42,970 nucleotides of DNA from JAYUZR01 sp043751595 (GCA_043751595.1 JAYUZR010000008.1:1-42970); one strand, 5' to 3'; counted from the first letter of the stretch, positions 6,952 to 15,736 are shown. Translations and numbers: made by a program. Notes: a model not told the origin generated them from the sequence alone.

Positions 6952-8130
6952 TTATTCCCCCGCCGCCTTATCTAGCTTAACCGTAATATCCAGTTGCTGA
7001 TCGCCGCGAAGCACCTTAAGGGTAATACTATCTCCCACCGTGAACTTCTCGAGGCGCTTAGAGAGCGAACTTTGCTCATCTACCCGCTGGCCGTTTACCT
7101 CGAGGATAATATCACCTTCACGAAGGCCGGCTTTTTCGGCAGGATAGCCAGGTACTACCGCAGGAGAACCAGTTGAGGTATCGCTTACCACCTGAGCGCC
7201 GTAATCGACGGTAAGATTTGCCAGCTGCTTAAGCGATTTAGTAACCGGGCGGTATCGCACACCAAGAACCGGACGCTTAATTTTGCCAGTTTTGACCACG
7301 CTCTCAATAGCTGTGCGGATGCTATCAATAGGAATAGCAAAACCAACGCCATCGGAACCACCGCTTGCCGAAGCAATCGCAGTTTTAATGCCCACCACCT
7401 GCCCCGCCAAGTTAACCAAAGGACCGCCAGAATTGCCCTCGTTAATGGCGGCATCGGTTTGGACCAAATCTTGCAGCTGCTCGCCACTGGTACTTACCCC
7501 TCGCTGCAGGCCGGAGATAATTCCGCGAGTAACAGTATTACTGTACTCACCAAACGGGTTTCCTACCGCAAAGACTGATTGCCCAATTTGTAAATCGGAG
7601 CTACTGCCAAGGTCTACAATTGGAAGATCCTTAGATTCAATTTTAAGCACGGCAAGATCATAGAGAGGATCGAGCGATTGCACCGTGGCATCGAACGAAC
7701 GACCATCGCTCATAATTACCTTGTACTTGATGCCAGTAGTGCTCACCACATGCTTATTGGTAACAATTAGGCCATCTGAAGTGATGATGAAGCCGCTGCC
7801 GCTTACTACCTTTTGCGTAGAAGATTGGCCGCTAAAGAAATTAACGTAATCTTGGCTTCCGGTAACGGTAACTACGGCTGGGCTAATCTTTTTTACCGCA
7901 TCGATTAAGGCTGAACCCTCTTCAAGCGTAACTTTCTGGCGAACGGGAACACTAACCGAAGAATCGGCAGAGAGCCCAAGGCGGTTACGCAAGTTTTGCA
8001 CCGCGGAAGAGCGACTATTACTAAGCAAGACAAAGCCGCTTACTCCGCCCACTAGGGAAACAAGGAAGATGAGAATAAGGACCAGGGCGGCAACAGCAAC
8101 GGTACGGGGAGTAATACTAGATTGAGCCAT
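6952..8130 (-). CDS. HtrA/DegP-type serine protease with PDZ domain
   Basis: A membrane-anchored quality-control protease of the S1C family, 392 aa. Residues 12-36 form one membrane helix with the active part outside. The catalytic triad is visible: His127 (TNKHVV), Asp158 (LYDLAVL) and Ser234 (EGNSGGPLVN). One PDZ domain occupies about 285-390 (GYPAEKAGLREGDIILEVNG). A single PDZ and membrane anchor resemble DegS/HtrA-like proteins more than soluble DegP. No SD sequence is seen; a TATACT at 8192-8197 would give a leader of about 55 bases. Confidence 0.93.
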   Translation of the reverse strand: MAQSSITPRTVAVAALVLILIFLVSLVGGVSGFVLLSNSRSSAVQNLRNRLGLSADSSVSVPVRQKVTLEEGSALIDAVKKISPAVVTVTGSQDYVNFFSGQSSTQKVVSGSGFIITSDGLIVTNKHVVSTTGIKYKVIMSDGRSFDATVQSLDPLYDLAVLKIESKDLPIVDLGSSSDLQIGQSVFAVGNPFGEYSNTVTRGIISGLQRGVSTSGEQLQDLVQTDAAINEGNSGGPLVNLAGQVVGIKTAIASASGGSDGVGFAIPIDSIRTAIESVVKTGKIKRPVLGVRYRPVTKSLKQLANLTVDYGAQVVSDTSTGSPAVVPGYPAEKAGLREGDIILEVNGQRVDEQSSLSKRLEKFTVGDSITLKVLRGDQQLDITVKLDKAAGE

Positions 8131-8238
8131 ACAAAAATAAAGGAATTACTTGAGTACTGCCCCGTGAGTACGGAGGACTCTATGCCAAAATAGTATAGCG
8201 CAAAAAGAATGAAGAAAGGATGATGGGGGACACGAGAA

Positions 8239-8264
8239 TCCCCCGAGCGCCGTCGCTCGGGGGA
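8239..8264. terminator. Strong hairpin between htrA and a small membrane gene
   Basis: An 11-bp perfect stem (TCCCCCGAGCG, 8239-8249 with 8254-8264) with a four-base loop. It follows the reverse-strand 56-aa gene, but the better T run (TTCTTTTTTT) is on the forward strand, where no gene ends. It probably insulates the two units. Confidence 0.7.
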
Positions 8265-8278
8265 GTTCTTTTTTTAGG

Positions 8279-8449
8279 CTAGGAATTATTTGTTCCCGCC
8301 AAACAAATGAGAAAGAAGAGTACTACTCCCTCTCCCAGGAACCACCAGAATGGAGCTGGTATAAGCAGCCCAAATCCGAGAATGAGGATTGATGCAATCG
8401 TCCAACCCTTTGCCGAAGTATTCCACCTTACCCCCAACTTAGTTAGCAT
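8279..8449 (-). CDS. Small membrane protein, 56 aa
   Basis: Two hydrophobic helices (TIASILILGFGLLIPAPFWW, then a second reaching LFFLICLAG) after a short basic N-terminus. The start is ATG at 8449 because AGGAGG lies nine bases ahead; the longer frame to 8470 would read through that SD sequence as Arg-Arg. No family recognised. It is a single-gene unit between two hairpins. Confidence 0.5.
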   Translation of the reverse strand: MLTKLGVRWNTSAKGWTIASILILGFGLLIPAPFWWFLGEGVVLFFLICLAGTNNS

Positions 8450-8507
8450 AGCCACTAACCTCCTGCGCACAATCTAGCAAAATACTGGATTTGGGCAAGT
8501 GAAATGC

Positions 8508-8541
8508 ACAAAGCCCAGATGCGTTTGCACCTGGGCTTTGT
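8508..8541. terminator. Hairpin after the 152-aa gene
   Basis: An 11-bp stem ACAAAGCCCAG (8508-8518 with 8531-8541), one mismatch, then three more pairs. The T run is on the forward side. The stem core resembles the terminators at 16313 and 16806. Confidence 0.7.
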
Positions 8542-8548
8542 TTTTTGG

Positions 8549-9007
8549 TCAGACCACTTGGAGCGATACTTTCGGAAGGCGGATCCAGAGGATCCTCCTT
8601 TCGTTAACATCCCAAGCTTGAGTCAAGGGAGCCGCCGTAAGGTGACGCTTCCTTTCCTTGTTGTCGTAGTTTGATAGCAAGGCTACCTTCCCGCCTAAGG
8701 CCAGAAGCGGAGATTGCGAGAGCGATTCTCCTTCTGCACTTAGAGCTATCTGAAGTAGTTCCCAAGGGTTGGGGAGTTTCACGCCGCTATTTGCGGCAAT
8801 CCTGCCCAGCTCCTCGGTGGTGTACTTCTTTTCTGCTGAAAGATTGAAGTACCCAAAGTCCCAACTGCCTGCCATAGGTCCGCTCTCATCGTGGCCGTAC
8901 TCAAAACCTTCACGCGAAGCAAAGGTAGTACGAGCCAACAGGGCAAGACCTTCCTTCGTTGTTGCTCCCGCAACAACATCACCAACTTTTAACAGTAATT
9001 CGTTCAC
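8549..9007 (-). CDS. Unknown protein, paralogue of the next gene
   Basis: A 152-residue soluble protein with no recognised family. It starts with GTG behind AGGAGG and AAGGA sequences. It aligns end to end with the 154-residue product of 9126-9590: FGYFNL against FGYLNL at residues 51-56 of both, NPW against GPW near 81, and LWIRLP against LWVRRI near the C-terminus. The shared plan suggests a small globular fold with aromatic strand edges. It sits in its own terminator-bounded unit. Confidence 0.6.
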   Translation of the reverse strand: MNELLLKVGDVVAGATTKEGLALLARTTFASREGFEYGHDESGPMAGSWDFGYFNLSAEKKYTTEELGRIAANSGVKLPNPWELLQIALSAEGESLSQSPLLALGGKVALLSNYDNKERKRHLTAAPLTQAWDVNERRILWIRLPKVSLQVV

Positions 9008-9083
9008 TTTTCCTTTTCCTCCTCATGGATTCCGGCCTCTTATACGCTACTTTTAATGATTATTCAATAACTATAGAGATACG

Positions 9084-9121
9084 ACAAACCCCCAGCCGCA
9101 AGAACGCGGCTGGGGGTTTGT
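9084..9121. terminator. Terminator after the 154-aa gene
   Basis: A 16-bp perfect stem (9084-9099 with 9106-9121, based on ACAAACCCCCAGCCGC), five bases after the stop codon. T-rich flanks occur on both sides. Confidence 0.85.
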
Positions 9122-9125
9122 ATTT

Positions 9126-9590
9126 TTAGTCGCCGATACGGCGAACCCAGAGAAAGTAGAACGAACCCTCGGGGAAGGGCTCCTGATCGGTATACGTCTG
9201 CAGGTTCAACTCCCCTTCCTCGTAGGAGGAGGCGAACACAGCCGTACCATCCTCAGTCGTGATACTGACTCTAAGCGCAATCAGGCTGCGCTCTTGAGCA
9301 AGTCTAACCCCTTCCTCAGTACCAGCTATCGCAACTAGAGCCCAGGGACCGCAGGGCCGGACGCCCTCTTCAGCATAGATAGTCATCAAGGCATCCGCAC
9401 TGGTTCCGTGCATTGTGCCCACAAGGTTCAAATAACCGAATTCGAATTCGCCGTCAGAGAACGGGCCGGCATTCTCGTCGCTTGCCGCTTCGCAGATAAG
9501 ATCGAATGCCCCTAGGGCAAACTTTTGAAACCCTATCTCCTCTTGTAAACCTACCAGCTGGAAACTTCCAACCTTAACCAAACGCTCCAT
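9126..9590 (-). CDS. Unknown protein, paralogue of the preceding gene
   Basis: A 154-residue acidic soluble protein with no recognised family. A full AGGAGG lies eight bases before its ATG. It is colinear with the 152-aa product next door (FGYLNL at 51-56, GPWAL at 81-85, LWVRR near the end) but well diverged, so the duplication is old. Both genes have strong SD sequences and their own hairpins, unlike the surrounding core genes. Confidence 0.6.
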   Translation of the reverse strand: MERLVKVGSFQLVGLQEEIGFQKFALGAFDLICEAASDENAGPFSDGEFEFGYLNLVGTMHGTSADALMTIYAEEGVRPCGPWALVAIAGTEEGVRLAQERSLIALRVSITTEDGTAVFASSYEEGELNLQTYTDQEPFPEGSFYFLWVRRIGD

Positions 9591-9653
9591 CTTACATACC
9601 TCCTGTGCCCCTAAGGACGCCCCACTTCTACCACGAATCTTTCAGTCTGTCAC

Positions 9654-11099
9654 CTAGCGAACAATGCTCTCAGCAATCTTTTTTACCGCGCCGCCCTGCG
9701 TGCCCACAATAAACCGAGCCACTTTGCCACTTTGCACCGCTTGCTCGTACACCACATAAGCACCATCCCCCACCAACTGTAGGGGCGAGGCGGCGGGCAA
9801 TTCACTTAAGCCAGAGACCAAAACCACATCAGCCCCACGTACACGAGTGCGCACTAATTCATATCCAGAACCCTTTTGCGCGGTACGCAACACTATTTCA
9901 TCACCATTATTTAGTTTAAGGCGATCACTTTGCACGGGCTGAGCCGCCGGCGTAACCTGAGCAGGATCGCTCAGAAGCAACGAAGACCAACTCTTGGCGC
10001 CACTTAACTGCGGCGAACCAATCAATAAGTTATCACCATCAATGCGCAGGGTATCAATCGCCCCCTGCTGGGTATACAAAATCGTCTCCGCGCCATCGGC
10101 CAGTACCCGCTTTATTACCTCGCTGCGACGGCCATTTTCGGCCACACCCTCGCCTACGCGGCGCACATAAAAAACCGCCAAACTATCAACCGAAAAAGTA
10201 AGGGCGCTTACCTGGCCAATAATAGATTGCTGCTTCTTGGCGGCAACATCAATCAAGAATAGCTTTTGCTGCTTGAGTTCACCATCTCCATAGCCTAGCG
10301 CCGCAAGCCAAGCGCCATTTGCCGACCAACGAGGCTCGAACCGGTAGGAAAATAAATCAGCAATAAGATTCGCCTGCGTCTCACCTTTGCGCGTTACGAG
10401 CATTAACTGCCCAAGAGGCTGGCCACCGGCATCGCGAAGTCGTGCCTGCGTGGTGGTGTAGGCAAGCCAGGTTCCGGCTGGGCTCAAATATGGCGCAAAA
10501 CGCTCACCCTGCTCAATTTCGGGAAGAGCCCGCTTGGCGCCGGTGCCGTCTACCTGTACTTCATAAATATCGCGATTGCCATCAAGCTCCTGCACCAAAA
10601 GCTGGGGAAGATTAGGGACTAACGACGCAGTAGTTCCAAGCGTACTTACCTGAGAAAGATTAAGCCGCTGGGTCTGGGTGATAAATCCTTCTTTGCTCAG
10701 CTGCAACTCGTGCTCACCCTTGGGTAATTTTGAAACAGTAAAGGTGCCGGTTGGGTCGCTTAGCACCTCGCGCACGCCAATACTGGCTCGTACATCGGTA
10801 AGGGCTAGATCGCTTACCCAGTCGTGCACAAAAGCAGTGTAGGAAAAAATGCCCGTAGGGGCTGCGGTGGTAACTGGAATCGGATTTGAACTCGCCACTA
10901 CACCTTCATTTGAAACACTAGCCCTTCGAGTAACAGTAATCGCATTCTGCAAGCTAGAAACCGAGCGAGCTCGCCACTCGGGGCTGGCCGTGGTAATTCC
11001 GGCTAGCACACTCCCGCTAAGTACCACCACGCAAAGGGCAATAAAAAGTGCCCATTGCATTTTAGGTGAGATACGAAGTGGCGGTGTCTTCCCCTTCAT
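9654..11099 (-). CDS. Membrane-anchored TolB-like beta-propeller protein
   Basis: A 481-residue protein. Residues 14-36 form an N-terminal membrane helix or uncleaved signal. About 90-160 look like a PEGA or carboxypeptidase-regulatory beta domain (DPTGTFTVSKLPKGEHELQL). The rest contains TolB/WD40-like blades: GNRDIYEVQVDGTGAKR, APYLSPAGTWLAY, EPRWSANGAWLAA. It is probably an extracytoplasmic binding protein; the partner is unknown. It starts ten bases after gatB stops and so may share its transcript, although the functions look unrelated. Confidence 0.75.
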   Translation of the reverse strand: MKGKTPPLRISPKMQWALFIALCVVVLSGSVLAGITTASPEWRARSVSSLQNAITVTRRASVSNEGVVASSNPIPVTTAAPTGIFSYTAFVHDWVSDLALTDVRASIGVREVLSDPTGTFTVSKLPKGEHELQLSKEGFITQTQRLNLSQVSTLGTTASLVPNLPQLLVQELDGNRDIYEVQVDGTGAKRALPEIEQGERFAPYLSPAGTWLAYTTTQARLRDAGGQPLGQLMLVTRKGETQANLIADLFSYRFEPRWSANGAWLAALGYGDGELKQQKLFLIDVAAKKQQSIIGQVSALTFSVDSLAVFYVRRVGEGVAENGRRSEVIKRVLADGAETILYTQQGAIDTLRIDGDNLLIGSPQLSGAKSWSSLLLSDPAQVTPAAQPVQSDRLKLNNGDEIVLRTAQKGSGYELVRTRVRGADVVLVSGLSELPAASPLQLVGDGAYVVYEQAVQSGKVARFIVGTQGGAVKKIAESIVR

Positions 11100-11109
11100 A
11101 ATTACTTGG

Positions 11110-12555
11110 TTAACGAGTGAGCGCTTCGCGCACCGCTAGTTGCACTTTGGCCGGGTTGGCCTTACTGCCGGCTGTCTTCATTACCTGCCCAACAATGAAT
11201 CCGAGAATCTTTTCGTTACCATCTTTAAACTGCTGCACGGCCGGCTGATTTTCGGCTAATACCTTGGTAATTGCCTCGTCTACCGCAGCAGCATCGTGCG
11301 CAATGAGTAGGCCCAGGTTTTGCAGGATGGTCTCCAATGGTGGCATTTCTTCTCCTTGGCAAGCGGCCACAATGTCACCCATCTTTTGCTTAATCTGCCC
11401 CGCAGCTACCTCGCCTCGTTCTTGGAGGGCGATAAGATCAGAAAGATAAGCAGCAGGCAGAGCCACGCTTTCGGCCGCGTTAATTAGCCAATTGGCTGCG
11501 AGCTTTAAGGGAATACCGGCAGAGGCTAATTCCTCCAGGCGGCGCTGGCGCGGAGCATCGGCCAAGAATACCTCAACCTCGGCGCTCACTAAACCATAGG
11601 CCAAGTAGCGAAGGCGCACCTGGTTTGGCAGCTCTGGCAAGACCATATTAGCCGGGTTAAGATCGGCGTCATCTGCCACAGCAACCGGCGGAAGATCTGG
11701 CTCGGGGAAATAACGGTATTCGTGGGCCGCTTCTTTAAGACGGTTAATGCGCACCGTATTGGTATCTTCATCGTAGCCGGCGGTAAGCTTGCCAGTGCGG
11801 GTGCGAGTATCGCCCCCTGCCTGCCAATCGTCGTACAGGCGTTGCGCCTCTAGCTGGATAGATCGCTCAACCGCGCGGGTAGAGTTTACGTTCTTCACCT
11901 CGGTAATACCGGTAGAAATTTCTTTACCGTTTTCGTCTTCAAACTGAACACTAATATTTACATCGCAGCGCATCTGGCCTTTTTCCATATCACCTTCCGA
12001 AATACCAAGGGCGCGAACGAGGGTACGTACTTCTTGGACAAAGGCGCGAGCATGGGCTGGATCGTGCAAATCTGGCTTGGTTACCATCTCCACCAAAGGA
12101 ACACCGGCGCGGTTAAGATCTACCTTGGTTGTGCCTTTTCCGCCGTGCAGAAGTTTCCCGGCATCTTCTTCTAGGTGAACGCGCTCAAAGGTAACGGTGA
12201 ACTCGGGCACACCATTAGGCGCAAGTACCGAAAGCTCTCCACCCTGACAGAAAGGGAGATCGTACTGAGAAATCTGGTAACCCTTTGGAAGATCGGGATA
12301 GAAGTAGTGCTTCCGATCCCACTTAGCGATGGCCGGTGTGGTACTGCCCAAGGCTTTTCCAAGCAAGATGGTTTTGCGCACTGCCTCTTTATTAGCTACT
12401 GGAAGAGTGCCCGGCAAGCCCATGCAGACCGGGCAAATATTGGTGTTAGGCTGCACACCGAAGGGATCGTTCTTGCAGCGGCAGAACATTTTGGTTGCCG
12501 TGTTTAATTCGGCGTGGATTTCGAGTCCGACAGTAATGCGGTACGGCAAGGACAT
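11110..12555 (-). CDS. gatB: Aspartyl/glutamyl-tRNA amidotransferase subunit B
   Basis: The tRNA-binding subunit of GatCAB, which converts Glu-tRNA(Gln) or Asp-tRNA(Asn) to the amide forms. It shows YRITVGLEIHAELNTATKMF, zinc-site cysteines (FCRCKNDP, NICPVCMGLPG), DRKHYFYPDLPKGYQISQYD and the C-terminal YqeY-like tail. Length 481 aa is normal. ATG at 12555 is chosen; an in-frame ATG at 12564 would put the start inside the inverted repeat that ends at 12556. No SD sequence precedes either. It is separated from gatC-gatA by two other genes and the palindrome. Confidence 0.95.
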   Translation of the reverse strand: MSLPYRITVGLEIHAELNTATKMFCRCKNDPFGVQPNTNICPVCMGLPGTLPVANKEAVRKTILLGKALGSTTPAIAKWDRKHYFYPDLPKGYQISQYDLPFCQGGELSVLAPNGVPEFTVTFERVHLEEDAGKLLHGGKGTTKVDLNRAGVPLVEMVTKPDLHDPAHARAFVQEVRTLVRALGISEGDMEKGQMRCDVNISVQFEDENGKEISTGITEVKNVNSTRAVERSIQLEAQRLYDDWQAGGDTRTRTGKLTAGYDEDTNTVRINRLKEAAHEYRYFPEPDLPPVAVADDADLNPANMVLPELPNQVRLRYLAYGLVSAEVEVFLADAPRQRRLEELASAGIPLKLAANWLINAAESVALPAAYLSDLIALQERGEVAAGQIKQKMGDIVAACQGEEMPPLETILQNLGLLIAHDAAAVDEAITKVLAENQPAVQQFKDGNEKILGFIVGQVMKTAGSKANPAKVQLAVREALTR

Positions 12556-12717
12556 TGCGTTCATTTCAGTATTTCTGATTACCAAAACTACACCCTCTTT
12601 TCAGCGAAAAGGGCGAAATAAGAGGAGGCATATCCGAAGATACGCCGACGATTAATGAGGCCTTTGCAGCGAAAAGAGGTGAAGTTTGGCTGGAAAGGAA
12701 GTACTGAAATGAACGCA
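12556..12717. repeat. 162-bp near-palindrome upstream of gatB
   Basis: The outer 16 bases match perfectly as an inverted repeat (TGCGTTCATTTCAGTA at 12556-12571, its complement at 12702-12717). Similarity continues inward through a shared CTCTTTT block and a GCGAAAAG motif to a central stem (GGCATATC-CGAA-GATACGCC, one mismatch). It fills the gap between the HEPN-like gene and gatB. No clear target-site duplication was found. It could be a small mobile repeat or a large regulatory hairpin in the gatB leader. Confidence 0.75.
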
Positions 12718-12719
12718 TA

Positions 12720-13202
12720 TTAGAGTAAGATTTTAATCGCGTACAACGCCTCGCGGAAAGCACCAACTGCCGCCTGTGCCTCGCGAGCAGAAACCGCCGC
12801 TCCTACCTCGTGCGCTAGGTGATTACGTAGTTTATGCGCTTCCCAAATACGCTGATATAAGGAGTAGTCAAACTTGTCCTTGGCGTTTTTGAGGCGATCC
12901 CCCATCGTTGCTCCATGGACCCCAATTGCCTGCAGACCGGCATCCAGCAATTTATCAGCGTCAGAAACTGCCACGCTAAATGTGCCCTGCAATAGATGCA
13001 GCTCTACCTGCTCCCACGCACCTTGCAGCTCGAGGCGGCGCGCCTGAAGGGCGGCCGCTTTTTGCTTACCGGAAGCACCGCCCATAAAGAGGGCTTTAAA
13101 GATGGAACCAATGCCAGAGAAGATGACGCCAAAGACTTCTTCTATAACATCAGCCTCACTTTTGCCGGCCGGTTTACGATTGCGGGAGCGGTGTTCGGCC
13201 AT
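12720..13202 (-). CDS. HEPN-like protein with RNxxxH motif
   Basis: A 160-residue, mainly helical protein. Residues 126-131 read RNHLAH inside KLRNHLAHE, which fits the RNxxxH signature of HEPN RNases; a milder reading is a non-catalytic HEPN/DUF4145-type protein. The N-terminus is basic (HRSRNRKPAGK), followed by a Phe/Gly-rich amphipathic stretch (VFGVIFSGIGSIFKALF) that might touch the membrane. It starts two bases after the cyclophilin stop begins (TAAGATG), so it is translationally coupled. No nucleotidyltransferase antitoxin lies beside it, which argues against a simple toxin-antitoxin pair. Confidence 0.55.
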   Translation of the reverse strand: MAEHRSRNRKPAGKSEADVIEEVFGVIFSGIGSIFKALFMGGASGKQKAAALQARRLELQGAWEQVELHLLQGTFSVAVSDADKLLDAGLQAIGVHGATMGDRLKNAKDKFDYSLYQRIWEAHKLRNHLAHEVGAAVSAREAQAAVGAFREALYAIKILL

Positions 13203-13203
13203 C

Positions 13204-13911
13204 TTAGTTTTCGAGAACGTCGAAGCCGGTAATGGTTACATCTTGCACCGGACGTTCGCCACGTACTGGTACGCCCTGAATAGCCATAGCGATCTTGAGC
13301 GAATCGGCGTCAGCTATTTTCCCAAAGATGGTGTATGGCCCGCTATACGTTGTGCCGGTAAAGACAAAGAACTGGCTTCCGTTAGTGTTTGGCCCGCTGT
13401 TGGCCATAGCAACTACGCCTTGCTCAAACTTTGGCTGCTTCTCAAGCTCGTCAGGGAACTTCTTTCCATAAATACTCTCACCACTAGTTCCGGTTCCGGT
13501 AGGATCGCCGCCCTGGAACATAAAGTCTTTGATAATACGGTGGAAGATGATGCCATTGTAGTACCCACGCTTACCCAAGGTGGCAAAGTTAGTCACGGTT
13601 TTAGGGGCAACATCGGCCATCAAATTAATATTGATGGTTCCCATGCTGGTTTTGAGCGCTACTTTCTTAGGAGTAATAGCGTCTTCTGGAAGGGTAAGAT
13701 CGGCGGCAGTTCGGGCAGTTGCATTCATGGCGGCAAGGCTACTAGTTGGAGATGGACTAACTTTTGCAGTTGGATTATCGGTGGGCTCGGCGTTCGAGGC
13801 ATTATAGCCATTACTGACCTGGAGCGCGGCGGCAATACCGCCGACCACCATTACCACTGCAATAACAATAACGGTAATAGTAAGGGTTTTGTTGGAAGAT
13901 GGTTGTTGCAT
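13204..13911 (-). CDS. Membrane-anchored cyclophilin peptidyl-prolyl isomerase
   Basis: Catalyses cis/trans isomerisation of prolyl bonds in exported proteins. An N-terminal membrane helix (about 10-30) and a Ser/Pro/Thr linker precede a cyclophilin domain from about residue 85. Signatures are FHRIIKDFMFQGGDPTGTG, MANSGPNTNGSQFFV and YTIFGKI. Length 235 aa. It lies nine bases after gatA and is coupled to the HEPN-like gene. Its place inside the gatCAB cluster seems to be operon sharing rather than function. Confidence 0.93.
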   Translation of the reverse strand: MQQPSSNKTLTITVIVIAVVMVVGGIAAALQVSNGYNASNAEPTDNPTAKVSPSPTSSLAAMNATARTAADLTLPEDAITPKKVALKTSMGTININLMADVAPKTVTNFATLGKRGYYNGIIFHRIIKDFMFQGGDPTGTGTSGESIYGKKFPDELEKQPKFEQGVVAMANSGPNTNGSQFFVFTGTTYSGPYTIFGKIADADSLKIAMAIQGVPVRGERPVQDVTITGFDVLEN

Positions 13912-13920
13912 CCTGGGAAG

Positions 13921-15402
13921 TTATGCGGATAATTCAGGAACCTGGGTATGAAAATCGGTTGCCCGTTGGTAGGCATCGCCCACATTGAGCACTGCTTGCT
14001 CGCCAAAGCGAGGGCCAATAATCTGCATGCCTACTGGGAGACCGTCGGCGAAACCACAGGGGATCGACATGCCAGGGAGGCCAGCTACATTTACGGGGGC
14101 CGCCAAGATATCTTCTTTATACATAGCAAGTGGGTCGCTTATCTGGGCCCCTACCTTAAATGCTGTGTGAGGGGAAACGGGCGCCACTAGTACATCAACC
14201 TTAGTAAAAGCATCGGCAAATTCTTGCCCAATTACGGTTCGAACCTTTGCCGCTTGGTTATAGTAGGCATCATGATATCCAGAAGAAAGTGCGTGAGTAC
14301 CAAGCATAATACGGCGACGGACTTCGTTCCCGAGCCCACCGGCGCGGCTTTTAGCGTACACATCAAATAAGGTATTTTCTCCGGCATTTTCTTCACGCTC
14401 GATGGAATGACCAAAGCGGATACCATCGTAGCGAGCCATATTAGAAGACACTTCAGCCGGGCAAATAACGTAGTACACCGCTAATGACTTAGGGGCAGTA
14501 GGTAGACTTACCTCGATAATTTCTGCTCCCAAATTTTTTAATTGATCGATACCTGCGCGAACCAGTAGCTCAACTTCAGGCTTTACCCCTTCCCCAAAGA
14601 ACTCGGCCGGTACGCCAACTTTAACACCAGTAAGGTTACCCGTAAGACCCGCGAAGTAATCGGGCACTTCGGATTCACTCGAAGTAGCATCAAGCTCATC
14701 GTGACCAGCAATCGCCTGCAACACCAAGGCAGTATCTGCAACGGTTGCTGTCATTGGGCCGGTTTGATCCAGTGAGCTAGCCATGGCAAGTTCACCGAAT
14801 CGGCTTACTCGACCATAGGTTGGCTTGAGGCCTGTTACTCCGCAGAACGAAGCTGGTTGACGGATACTTCCGCCAGTATCGGTAGCGATTGAGAAGCAGC
14901 CAATCCGCGCAGCCATCGCCGCAGCAGGACCTCCACTACTTCCGCCGGCAACTAGCTCGGTATTCCAGGGATTGCGGGTAACGCCAAAGTACGAAGTTTC
15001 GCTGGAAGCTCCCATCGTAAACTCGTCTGTGTTGGTTTTGCCAAGCAGCACCGCACCAGCCTGATTAAGACGATGATACGTAGTGCTATTATATGGAGCT
15101 AGCCAATCCTCGAGCATATGTGAACTTGCCGTGGTTATGGAGTCGGTAGTGGCAAATACATCTTTTAGCGTATAAGGAATTCCCTCGAGCATTCCGCGGG
15201 ACTCACCCTTTGCGCGACGATCATCGCTTTCTTGAGCGCGCTTACGGGCGAGCCCTGGCTCGATACGGACAAAGGCATTAAGGGTGCCATTAAGTGCCTC
15301 AGCACGAGCAAGATGCGCCTCGGTAAGCTCTACGCTGGTAATCTCGCCTTTTTGCAGAGCTTCGGCCGCCTCGAGAATAGTAAGAAGATGGAGTGCTTTC
15401 AT
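13921..15402 (-). CDS. gatA: Aspartyl/glutamyl-tRNA amidotransferase subunit A
   Basis: The amidase subunit of GatCAB, releasing ammonia from glutamine. The Ser-cisSer-Lys triad is visible: Lys80 (YTLKDVF), Ser155 (GGSSGGPAAA) and Ser179 (DTGGSIRQPAS). Length 493 aa is normal. It follows gatC by four bases. GGAGG lies 11 bases ahead of the ATG, inside the end of gatC. Confidence 0.96.
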   Translation of the reverse strand: MKALHLLTILEAAEALQKGEITSVELTEAHLARAEALNGTLNAFVRIEPGLARKRAQESDDRRAKGESRGMLEGIPYTLKDVFATTDSITTASSHMLEDWLAPYNSTTYHRLNQAGAVLLGKTNTDEFTMGASSETSYFGVTRNPWNTELVAGGSSGGPAAAMAARIGCFSIATDTGGSIRQPASFCGVTGLKPTYGRVSRFGELAMASSLDQTGPMTATVADTALVLQAIAGHDELDATSSESEVPDYFAGLTGNLTGVKVGVPAEFFGEGVKPEVELLVRAGIDQLKNLGAEIIEVSLPTAPKSLAVYYVICPAEVSSNMARYDGIRFGHSIEREENAGENTLFDVYAKSRAGGLGNEVRRRIMLGTHALSSGYHDAYYNQAAKVRTVIGQEFADAFTKVDVLVAPVSPHTAFKVGAQISDPLAMYKEDILAAPVNVAGLPGMSIPCGFADGLPVGMQIIGPRFGEQAVLNVGDAYQRATDFHTQVPELSA

Positions 15403-15406
15403 GGTC

Positions 15407-15736
15407 TTAGGCGCCTCCGACTGAGGTATCCATTACTGAGCGAACCAAGATGCAGCCGTCTTCAGAAACAGCGGGAACTCCTTTTAGAAGGGCTTCGCGA
15501 GAGACTGCCGCCAGATTATCTGGAGATCGGACTACATCGGCTGCAAGTACGGTGCGCTTGCCGGAGGCATCTTCCGCCGGGGAAACATGATCAGTAGCCA
15601 CCTCGGTTAGCTGCTCAACAAAAGCAACCACACTGGAAAGCTGAGTGGCGTAGCGCCCTTGCTCTTCGGCGGTGAGGGCGAGGCGGGCAAGACGACCCAA
15701 ATGGGCAATAGATTCGGAGGAAAGTGATGCGCTCAT
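15407..15736 (-). CDS. gatC: Aspartyl/glutamyl-tRNA amidotransferase subunit C
   Basis: The small subunit that holds GatA and GatB together, 109 aa from the ATG at 15736. It begins MSASLSSESIAHLGRLARLAL, the usual GatC start, with LSSVVAFVEQL and a later LAADVVRSPDNL. The frame is open to 15817, but those residues are not GatC-like. A TGCTACACT extended -10 lies 11 bases before the ATG and there is no SD sequence. It heads the gatC-gatA-cyclophilin-HEPN unit. Confidence 0.93.
   Translation of the reverse strand: MSASLSSESIAHLGRLARLALTAEEQGRYATQLSSVVAFVEQLTEVATDHVSPAEDASGKRTVLAADVVRSPDNLAAVSREALLKGVPAVSEDGCILVRSVMDTSVGGA

Noticed and set aside
12718..12721. Target-site duplication flanking the 162-bp palindrome
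   Set aside because: The bases outside the two ends do not match, so insertion as a mobile element is not demonstrated.
13102..13932. 276-codon forward frame
   Set aside because: It lies antisense across the cyclophilin and HEPN-like genes, has no family likeness and no SD sequence, and is explained by the codon pattern of the real genes.
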